Positions 56,101-60,000 of a DNA stretch of 60,000 nucleotides are shown one piece after another. The stretch's first letter is position 1; each line of letters opens with the position of its first letter. The stretch comes from Liolophura sinensis (lineage: Eukaryota; Mollusca; Polyplacophora; Chitonida; Chitonidae). Position numbers and translations under genes: made by a program. The notes under the pieces are model-generated. The model saw nothing but the letters and a program-made list of their open reading frames with translations. It ran no database searches and was not told the origin of the DNA. The stretch lies in contig NC_088302.1 of NCBI RefSeq assembly GCF_032854445.1, positions 1,428,001 to 1,488,000 of the forward strand, read 5' to 3'.

Positions 56101-58512
56101 AAGGAAAACAGAGTATCGGAGTATCTAAGTATGCTCCATGTCAACTCTGCTGTTCAGTGGCACACACAGAGTCATTGTCACAGAGAAGGGAACTACAAGA
56201 GGATGTGTGATTACTGCACAATAGTTGGGGGTAGGCGGAGAAGGGCATATACATGTATTCTGTAGTAGCCAAACCACTACATGAACAGTCCACTGTATGA
56301 AAAAAAGCTGTGAGATGGAGGAAACAATAAGCTGTAAGCAGGACCAGGCATACACCTTTTCATTGTTCTCATTATCAACCTCTACTGCATGGACAGAATA
56401 GGCTTATGTGTCAGTAACAAAGGTATCATGACCAGAGTAAAACCACAAGTTACCTCCTCTTGAATTGTTCTACCTGTACACACCTGGGTACACTTAGTTG
56501 TAACTGGAGGTGGTATTACCCTAATTATCACCTATCCCAAAACAGATCACTTGTTGTCACTCTTCCTTAGGCAATCTCTAACATATCAACAAACAGGAAT
56601 ATGTCTCAAAATGTCCATATACACCTAAATACACATGCAGTATCAGTATATCTGCTCTCAACAGCAGAAAACCATATTTAAACATGCTGTGCTGCCATAA
56701 GTGATTTGTATGAATGTATTTTGATAAACCAATTGACTAAATGCTTCAGGATATTAAAAGAGCCACTAAAACCAACTGACTAAATGCATCAGGGTGTTAA
56801 AGAAGCCATAAGTATGACAACACACACTTAAAACTCAGGTAAATTATGAGGTGCACACAACTGCAATTGTATATCTGTATTCTTTTAGGAACATACACAT
56901 GTATACTATTGAACATACCCAAAATCCATCAATGTAACAGAAAACGTTAATGGATATAATTTATTTACTATAGACTGTATCTGCACAAACATCAGCAAAA
57001 AAAATGTCGATATTAAAAACTTTAGGGCTGACATCTGGAAGGTCGCTTGAGCTATCACCAACATACATACATGTATTTCGAATGACTGCAAAACATTTTA
57101 CTTTTGGTGTTGATATCTTTACATTCTAACACAAAATTTTACTTTTGGTGTTGAAATCTTTGCATGCTAACACAACATTTTACATTCAGTGTTGATATAT
57201 TTACATGCTAACACAAAAATTTTACTTTTGGTGTTGATATCTTCACATGCTAACACAAAATTTTACTTTTGATGTTGATATCTTTGCATGCTTACACAAA
57301 ATTTTATGTTAGTGTTGATATCTTTACATGCTTACACAAAATTTTACTTTTGGTGTTGATATCTTTGCATGCTAACACAATATTTGACTTTTCGTGTTGA
57401 TACCTTTGCACGCTAACACAACATTTTACTTTTGGCGTTGATATCTTTGCATGCTAACACAACATTTTACTTTTGTTGTTGATATCTTTGCATGCTAACA
57501 CAACATTTTACTTTTGGTGTTGATATCTTTGCATGCTAACACAACATTTTATGTTCAGTGTTGATATCTTTGCATGCTAACACAACATTTTATGTTCAAT
57601 GTTGATATCTTTACATGCTTACACAAAATTTTACTTTTGGTGTTGATATCTTTGCATGCTAACACAAAATTTTACTTTTGGTGCTGATATCTTTGCACGT
57701 TAACACAACATTTTACTTTTGGTGTTGATATCTTTGCATGCTAACACAACATTTTACTTTTGGTGTTGATATCTTTACATGCTAACACAACATTTTATGT
57801 TCAGTGTTGATATCTTTACATGCTTACACAAAATTTTACTTTTGTTGTTGATATCTTTGCATGCTAACACAACATTTTATGTTCAGTGTTGATATCTTTG
57901 CATGCTAACACAACATTTTATGTTCAGTGTTGATATCTTTACATGCTTACACAAAATTTTACTTTTGGTGTTGACATCTTTGCATGCTAACACAAAATTT
58001 TACTTTTGGTGCTGATATCTTTGCACGTTAAAACAAAATTTTACTTTTGGTGTAGATATCTTTGAATGTTAACAGAACTAACAGAAGCAACAAGCAGGTA
58101 AATGTAAATGTAGTCTTTCCATTATCCTAAATTTCACTGTCTGAATAATAAATACACTGTCATTAATAAAGACAGATATTAATGGCTGGGCAGTTTAAAG
58201 TGCCACACTCAAGACTGTTTTAGCTCAATAATAGCTCAGCCTGGAGTGGAGGTCCTGTCTGATTTACCCGGTAAAGGGCAGTGGTTTTCTCTGGACTGTG
58301 TTGTACCAGTGTAGTAACGCTTATACATTTGTAAATTGATAAAAAAAAGGAAACAGATGTAAGAAATGGCAGACAAATCACACGATGACAATTACCTCAT
58401 CTTTTTCCTCCAGGTTTATGCCCCCGCTCTCTAACAGATTGACCACGGCCGCTAAATCGCCCCGCTTGATGTTCTCCCACAGCAACTGGCCCCTGAAGCT
58501 GATCGCCGTCAT
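27802..58512 (-). CDS. KIDINS220: KIDINS220/ARMS-like ankyrin-repeat KAP NTPase membrane scaffold, complete coding region (22 exons)
   Basis: Twenty-two exons join in one frame of 4881 nt (1626 residues plus stop). Order: ankyrin repeats 1-12 (about residues 1-402), linker, Walker A AKWGSGKS (468-475), two hydrophobic segments (about 500-542), KAP domain middle, two more hydrophobic segments (about 653-678 and 688-706), Walker B-like VVVVDGLD (767-774), C-terminal KAP part (to about 1064), Pro/His-rich linker, SAM-like domain (about 1186-1268), acidic Ser-rich tail, C-terminal KKTVV. Each ankyrin repeat corresponds one to one with vertebrate KIDINS220, which is about 1770 residues long. The known family role is a neuronal membrane scaffold coupling receptors such as Trk to MAPK signalling; function here is inferred. 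The start ATG at 58510-58512 opens repeat 1 and has G at -3. Splice sites of exons 4, 7 and 11 lie in tandem arrays. Confidence 0.95.
29708..31527. repeat. 70-bp minisatellite, about 26 copies, in KIDINS220 intron 21
   Basis: Unit contains ACCTAACATTTAGGACATAT, AGGGTGAAATCTGAGAGAAC and AGTGGCTGCAGAAGGTGCAG then AATGAGTAAA. One unit (near 31320) has lost a base. The remainder of the intron (29128-29707 and 31528-32583) shows no exon. Confidence 0.97.
32584..32945 (-). CDS. KIDINS220: KIDINS220 exon 21: proline/histidine/methionine-rich linker
   Basis: 362 nt after TTGTCTAG and before GTAAGTGAA. It starts [20 protein letters not shown] and ends with [20 protein letters not shown] and QAVLQQLH. 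It is disordered in composition, matching the Pro/Tyr-rich region between KAP and SAM-like domains in vertebrates; residue-level similarity is low. Phase 1 to phase 0. Confidence 0.88.
33095..33810. repeat. CA-rich microsatellite/minisatellite in KIDINS220 intron 20
   Basis: (CA)n interrupted by GTTCACATGCA and TTGACAAGCACACCCGTTCA motifs, with internal larger repeats (33175-33225, 33395-33440, 33570-33620). His/Thr-rich open frames in three registers are artefacts. Confidence 0.96.
34017..34204 (-). CDS. KIDINS220: KIDINS220 exon 20: end of KAP region
   Basis: 188 nt after TCTCTTACAG and before GTGGGTACG, reading [20 protein letters not shown], then [28 protein letters not shown] and FLPCT-NLDP-LR are family motifs. 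The donor GTGGGT is acceptable and gives the phase 1 needed by exon 21. Confidence 0.94.
34205..36071. other. KIDINS220 intron 19
   Basis: No exon seen. It holds a 20-bp array (35506-35608) and two diverged copies of an AT-rich segment (about 34705-34860 and 34895-35015), each with TAATTTATGGT, GATGGAA-ATCCCCCT and a CTTTTT-AGA-AC motif. Confidence 0.65.
35506..35608. repeat. 20-bp GC-rich tandem repeat, five copies
   Basis: Unit GAGTAGGTGCGGCGGTAACA, almost identical copies. It is much more GC-rich than the surrounding intron. Confidence 0.95.
36072..36234 (-). CDS. KIDINS220: KIDINS220 exon 19: KAP domain C-terminal part
   Basis: 163 nt after TCTGTCTCAG and before GTATGATAT, reading [20 protein letters not shown], then [19 protein letters not shown]. 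The block RL-AWINL-EQWPYR-SWIILY is strongly conserved. Phase 1 to phase 2. Confidence 0.95.
36628..36835 (-). CDS. KIDINS220: KIDINS220 exon 18: KAP domain C-terminal part
   Basis: 208 nt after TTGATTTCAG and before GTACCTGGG. It begins [18 protein letters not shown] and ends [18 protein letters not shown] then NIVAVTG. The [26 protein letters not shown] block is conserved in the family. Phase 0 to phase 1. Confidence 0.94.
37927..38880. repeat. 67-bp minisatellite, about 14 copies
   Basis: Unit contains GTCCAAACTAGTGGCCAGTA, AACAGACATCCAACCACCAA and CAATGATATGTATCATCTTA then AAGCATT. The last two copies lack the CATCCAACCACCAA part. Confidence 0.97.
38898..39486. repeat. About 65-bp minisatellite, nine copies
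   Basis: Unit contains AGTGCCAGGGGTGCCTTAGT, GCCAAGTATGTATTACCACA and ACATCTGCAGCTTTGCCTGC. It starts about 20 bp after the 67-bp array ends, with unrelated sequence. Confidence 0.96.
39700..40190. repeat. 30-bp minisatellite, about 16 copies
   Basis: Unit TAGTGCCTGTGGACATGTCA then GTACTGGTGG. As the unit is a multiple of three, several frames stay open on both strands (for example minus [10 protein letters not shown]). No splice sites or conserved protein link it to the gene, so it is not annotated as coding. Confidence 0.95.
41757..43673. repeat. 50-bp minisatellite, about 38 copies
   Basis: Unit TTTTGGTAAATGTCACTGCA, AACAACAGGTGTGGTCATCC and AGGAATTGGA. On the minus (gene sense) strand each unit carries CCTGTTGTTTGCAG|TG, which resembles a splice acceptor. 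Internal sub-patterns of AAGTG, AGGTG and AGGTA variants suggest block duplications. Confidence 0.97.
44160..44866 (-). CDS. KIDINS220: KIDINS220 exon 17: second membrane pair and Walker B region of KAP domain
   Basis: 707 nt after CCCTGAGCAG and before GTGAGTCAG, residues 643-878. It holds a hydrophobic segment ([19 protein letters not shown]), a second one ([15 protein letters not shown]), the Walker B-like [17 protein letters not shown], then [15 protein letters not shown] and [17 protein letters not shown]. These are the strongest family matches in the gene. The C-terminal part is Ser/Thr-rich and probably cytoplasmic. The adjoining 7.3-kb intron is filled with five minisatellites. Confidence 0.96.
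45162..45307 (-). CDS. KIDINS220: KIDINS220 exon 16: KAP domain, [15 protein letters not shown] segment
   Basis: 146 nt after TGTTGTTGTAG and before GTGAGTCAC. It reads [20 protein letters not shown], then [37 protein letters not shown] is a signature segment of KIDINS220. Phase 2 to phase 1. Confidence 0.94.
45676..45829 (-). CDS. KIDINS220: KIDINS220 exon 15: KAP domain
   Basis: 154 nt after CTCTTGACAG and before GTAATCATG, reading [19 protein letters not shown], then [17 protein letters not shown] and ending in VPRVR split at the junction. LLLKL-F then V-RFLF across the junction matches the family. Confidence 0.88.
46167..46346 (-). CDS. KIDINS220: KIDINS220 exon 14: first pair of membrane segments in KAP domain
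   Basis: 180 nt after TATTTTCAG and before GTAAACTGC. It begins [19 protein letters not shown], then hydrophobic [19 protein letters not shown] and [21 protein letters not shown] NTPases of the KIDINS220 type carry two transmembrane pairs inserted in the P-loop domain; this is the first. Confidence 0.92.
47051..47212 (-). CDS. KIDINS220: KIDINS220 exon 13: KAP NTPase domain start with Walker A
   Basis: 162 nt after GTTGCTAG and before GTAAATACT, containing [18 protein letters not shown] and [26 protein letters not shown] (residues 468-475) is the P-loop. [12 protein letters not shown] is nearly invariant in KIDINS220. Phase 1 to phase 1. Confidence 0.96.
48270..48447 (-). CDS. KIDINS220: KIDINS220 exon 12: ankyrin repeat 12 and start of linker
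   Basis: 178 nt after TTGACCCACAG and before GTGAGTTAT, reading [17 protein letters not shown], then [13 protein letters not shown] and [26 protein letters not shown], the RNPK-x-x-RLLYR segment and GETPY are hallmarks of KIDINS220 at the junction of ankyrin and KAP regions. Ends in phase 1. Confidence 0.95.
48944..49042 (-). CDS. KIDINS220: KIDINS220 exon 11: ankyrin repeat 11; acceptor lies in a 23-bp tandem array
   Basis: 99 nt reading [18 protein letters not shown] and ending AKVSTVDK, with donor GTCTGTAG. The acceptor TTATTGTAG|GATAATG is the exon-proximal unit of a 23-bp array extending right to about 49180. The donor GTCTGT is weak, but phase and alignment support it. Confidence 0.9.
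49036..49180 (-). repeat. 23-bp tandem array copying the acceptor of KIDINS220 exon 11
   Basis: CATTATCCTACAATAA starts at 49036, 49059, 49080, 49103, 49126 and 49149, with a degenerate copy at 49172. On the minus strand each is TTATTGTAG|GATAATG, the exon 11 acceptor with the first exon bases. 23 bp is not a multiple of three, so use of an upstream copy would shift the frame. Confidence 0.92.
49609..49707 (-). CDS. KIDINS220: KIDINS220 exon 10: ankyrin repeat 10
   Basis: 99 nt after TTGTTTCAG and before GTAATGCA, reading [18 protein letters not shown] and ending [16 protein letters not shown] is strongly conserved in the family. Confidence 0.93.
50644..50742 (-). CDS. KIDINS220: KIDINS220 exon 9: ankyrin repeat 9
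   Basis: 99 nt after TTGTGACAG and before GTGAGTTTG, reading [18 protein letters not shown] and ending ADVDIQGS. The KYADVDI ending is a family hallmark of this repeat. Confidence 0.93.
51035..51133 (-). CDS. KIDINS220: KIDINS220 exon 8: ankyrin repeat 8
   Basis: 99 nt after TCTTCACAAG and before GTAAGAGTT, reading [18 protein letters not shown] and ending AYVNLKDR. It matches repeat 8 of the family (KEG-TEI-QDLL). Phase 0 at both ends. Confidence 0.93.
51284..51329 (-). mobile_element. SINE family A, 46-bp 5'-truncated insertion with target-site duplication
   Basis: Only the tail remains: reverse complement TTGTTGAGTACGACGTTAAA, CCCCAAGCACTCAC and so on. CATCAGATTTGT flanks it at 51272-51283 and 51330-51341. 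Target-primed integration with extreme 5' truncation fits this. Confidence 0.88.
51640..51906 (-). repeat. 33-bp tandem array copying the donor of KIDINS220 exon 7
   Basis: On the minus strand the unit is GCTAATGCTCTAGATAAG (exon end) followed by GTAAGTAGTGTTGAT (intron start). Donors recur every 33 bp leftwards from 51906: 51873, 51840, 51807, (51774 mutated GT to CT), 51741, 51708, 51675 and 51642. Two unit types (CTAGAGC and C-ATACC on the plus strand) mostly alternate, giving a 66-bp higher-order period. Confidence 0.95.
51907..52005 (-). CDS. KIDINS220: KIDINS220 exon 7: ankyrin repeat 7; donor lies in a 33-bp tandem array
   Basis: 99 nt after TTGGACAG, reading [18 protein letters not shown] and ending NANANALDK, with donor GTAAGTAGT. 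This exon end is chosen because it gives the standard 33-residue repeat and phase 0 into exon 8. The last 18 nt of exon plus 15 nt of intron repeat every 33 bp down to about 51640. The unspliced frame stays open to 51589, so downstream donors would insert 11-residue repeats with the core [11 protein letters not shown]. Confidence 0.92.
52640..52738 (-). CDS. KIDINS220: KIDINS220 exon 6: ankyrin repeat 6
   Basis: 99 nt after TCTGCACAG and before GTCAGTTA, reading [18 protein letters not shown] and ending VDVAGM. YGTTPL-WA-RKG matches repeat 6 of the family. The donor GTCAGT is non-optimal but fits the 99-nt phase-0 pattern. Confidence 0.92.
53121..53219 (-). CDS. KIDINS220: KIDINS220 exon 5: ankyrin repeat 5
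   Basis: 99 nt after GTTTTCAG and before GTAGGAAG, reading [18 protein letters not shown] and ending AKINSPDK. The WAAGRG motif marks repeat 5 of this family. Phase 0 at both ends. Confidence 0.93.
53586..53684 (-). CDS. KIDINS220: KIDINS220 exon 4: ankyrin repeat 4
   Basis: 99 nt reading [18 protein letters not shown] and ending NPNVKAD, with donor [18 protein letters not shown] is strongly conserved in the family. The acceptor TGTTTTCAG|TGTA is the first unit of a 41-bp tandem array that runs upstream to about 54030. Confidence 0.93.
53685..54030 (-). repeat. 41-bp tandem array copying the acceptor of KIDINS220 exon 4
   Basis: On the plus strand the unit is CTGAAAACGAGCAATCAACC, AATATGGCTTAACGTAATAC and A. 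On the minus strand each unit ends TTGTTTTCAG|TGTATTA, like the real acceptor TGTTTTCAG|TGTAACT at 53685. About eight copies; some have lost the AG (ATG or CAA instead of CTG on the plus strand). Confidence 0.92.
54252..54350 (-). CDS. KIDINS220: KIDINS220 exon 3: ankyrin repeat 3
   Basis: 99 nt after TCTCCCCAG and before GTAAACACA, reading [18 protein letters not shown] and ending LEHRDM. The LEHRDM ending is also typical of repeat 3 in vertebrate KIDINS220. Confidence 0.93.
54726..54986 (-). mobile_element. SINE family B, full-length copy with 14-bp target-site duplication
   Basis: The minus strand begins GGGGGCCTCCGTGGCTCAGT (tRNA-like A box) with a B-box-like GAGTTCAATTCCAGC, and ends GAATATTCTTGAGTACGGCG and an A/T-rich tail. 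CAACAACGATATAA flanks it at 54712-54725 and 54987-55000. It lies only 38 bp beyond the exon 2 donor, in the gene's sense orientation. Confidence 0.92.
55039..55137 (-). CDS. KIDINS220: KIDINS220 exon 2: ankyrin repeat 2
   Basis: Exactly 99 nt between TGTGTTTCAG and GTGAGCTA, reading [18 protein letters not shown] and ending DVDVNAVDN. One whole 33-residue ankyrin repeat, phase 0 at both ends. A SINE copy lies close beyond its donor. Confidence 0.93.
55209..55360 (-). mobile_element. SINE family B, diverged 3' fragment
   Basis: TTTATTTATTTATTTTATAA, then TTTATGCCATACACAAGGAT, GCATTTTGGTGGGG and CAATCCGCAGGTTGCTGTCA match the family B 3' half in reverse orientation. Located in KIDINS220 intron 1. 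Confidence 0.75.
55361..57086. other. KIDINS220 intron 1, unique part
   Basis: No exon or recognisable element seen. It contains a small two-copy repeat of ACTAAATGC-TCAGG (about 56740-56810). Confidence 0.65.
57087..58075. repeat. 41-bp minisatellite, about 24 copies, in KIDINS220 intron 1
   Basis: Unit ATCTTTGCATGCTAACACAA, CATTTTACTTTTGGTGTTGA and T, with TTATGTTCAGTG variants. It has the same length as the exon 4 acceptor array but unrelated sequence. Confidence 0.96.
58396..58512 (-). CDS. KIDINS220: KIDINS220 exon 1: start codon and ankyrin repeat 1
   Basis: 117 nt (39 codons) reading [20 protein letters not shown] and ending in EKDE, then donor GTAATTGTC. It is a degenerate first ankyrin repeat, as in the family. 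Just upstream of the ATG the minus strand has CTAACTCACAG, which resembles a branch point and acceptor, so a non-coding 5' exon may lie further right. Confidence 0.88.
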
Positions 58513-60000
58513 GTCTGCTGTGAGTTAGGGGCACCCCACTACCTCAGATTACAGCACCAATCTGGATCCCACGTTAATCCAGAAAAGTAGTCCACTTGTG
58601 TGCTGACTGATTCACTGCTGCACACTATCAAACTGCTGTAAGGTATGATATTTGCTGTAACATTAACCGTCCATGTGGAAGGGCTTCTGTCATATCAACA
58701 GATAAATGCAGGTCAGCTTCCTGAAATGCTGGCAAACTCTGTACTGTTCATTCCCGCCGCATCTGTCATCTTTTATTGTTTGGGTCAGGGAAGGCAATGC
58801 TCAGCATATCAGCCTCTGTTAACAAAGAGACAGAGAATAGCGTAACATTCTTCGCTTGTGAGTGTAATAAAAGGGCTTCCAAAAAAGATGCATGTTTTTT
58901 TTTAAAGGAAACAGCTGTTGGTCTCTGACCACAGGCTCACACTACTATAAGTCAGCTCTGCCAGGGCCAAACAGCTGACTTTGGTGATAAGCTTGAGCAA
59001 TGCTTTAGTGAAGCCACAAGTCCTCAGGATGTGCTGGCATGTTATAGCGAGGAGGCACTTAGCCTGTAAACACGTGTACAGGCAATGAGTACACATGACA
59101 GCTAGTTCTAACATCTGACTGCATACACATGTGTACATAATGTACACATAGAGTGTACTGAGTAACCGCCTCCTGACTGAGGTCCTTTATCCACATACAA
59201 TACTGTATTTCACCTAAAGTTTGGTATGTAAAATACGCTTTCAGGAGAACATAAAAACCTTAAAATGATACTTTTCAGGCAAACACTTTTTCAGGCAAGA
59301 AAAAAAAAAAAAAAAATTCACAACAAACTCTCAAGTGGCCATATTAAGGTGGATGAATCAATAAGAATCCTACAGAAAGTGTTACCTGAAAAATGCCAAA
59401 CCTGAGGTGAAATAAACCAGGCCTGAATACAGTTCATCATTTCTGCATGATTTGTTCAGTTGCTGTACATACACTAAACACATACGGTCTAGGTGCCCTC
59501 TAAATGGCAGGTTTGCTAAGTGTTTTACTGTACTCCCTTATCATATTCAGGACCAAACACGTTTAATTTACTTGATGAAACTTGTCATTTGTAACTCACA
59601 TACATAATCATCCCCCCAAGCCAACCACCTACAAGTGTTACAAATAACCAGTGAGAAAATGACACACATTAAAAAACACAAGTAACAGTCTACAAATCAA
59701 ATACGACAATACAAAGTACATTCCATACACATGTAGATGCCTGAAAAGAAATGACTCTATTTACCTACTTGTACATGTATTAACAGTTCTAATGAAGTGT
59801 GACAAAGCTTTTCTTCTGGATTTGCCACTGACCCTGTCTTCCGTAACAGTATTACACTAAGGCTTGTATAGCCTACAGCTCATTCGCTTGTATAGCTCAA
59901 TCCCTTCACAGACAGACACACTGTACTAGTGTAATGTGTTAACAAATGTTTGACTCAAGCCCTCTTGCTCAGTAAACATTGGCATTTATCTCAGACTTCT
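58513..60000. other. Upstream region of KIDINS220, 5' UTR and presumed promoter
   Basis: No coding exon seen. An acceptor-like CTAACTCACAG lies directly before the start codon on the minus strand. A poly-A run lies near 59300-59317. I cannot place a transcription start or a core promoter element. Confidence 0.5.

Overview
The window looks like nuclear DNA from an animal, most probably a lophotrochozoan and likely a mollusc. I infer this from two intron-rich animal genes with canonical GT/AG junctions, AT-rich introns, and several copies of two tRNA-derived SINE families of a kind I associate with mollusc genomes. The phylum call is an inference; no search was run.

Two genes point tail to tail. 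On the + strand (2013-18768) are the last eight coding exons of a MOSPD2-like gene: the end of the CRAL-TRIO domain, a linker, the MSP domain and a C-terminal membrane anchor. Its 5' part lies left of the window. On the - strand (58512 down to 27802) is an apparently complete KIDINS220/ARMS-like gene of 22 coding exons. The joined exons give one open frame of 4881 nt (1626 residues plus stop): 12 ankyrin repeats, a KAP-type P-loop NTPase domain with four predicted membrane segments, a proline/histidine-rich linker, a SAM-like domain, an acidic low-complexity tail and a C-terminal PDZ-ligand-like TVV. About 9 kb separate the two stop codons, and 3.1 kb of that is one minisatellite.

Roughly a third of the window is tandem repeat, in more than twenty unrelated arrays with units of 17 to about 203 bp. 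Most are intronic or intergenic. Four arrays sit exactly on exon/intron boundaries and copy the splice site itself: the donor of MOSPD2 exon 6 (23 donor-like sites, 111-bp and 73-bp units), the donor of KIDINS220 exon 7 (33-bp units), and the acceptors of KIDINS220 exons 4 (41-bp) and 11 (23-bp). The 111-bp and 33-bp donor units are multiples of three and stay open in the gene's own frame, so using a downstream donor would add 37-residue or 11-residue repeats to the protein. This recurring splice-site minisatellite arrangement is the most unusual feature here.

Other content includes SINEs with clear target-site duplications, a cluster of six CRE palindromes, a G-quadruplex candidate, and dispersed repeat fragments shared between distant parts of the window. 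I found no rRNA gene, free-standing tRNA gene, CRISPR array or viral gene.
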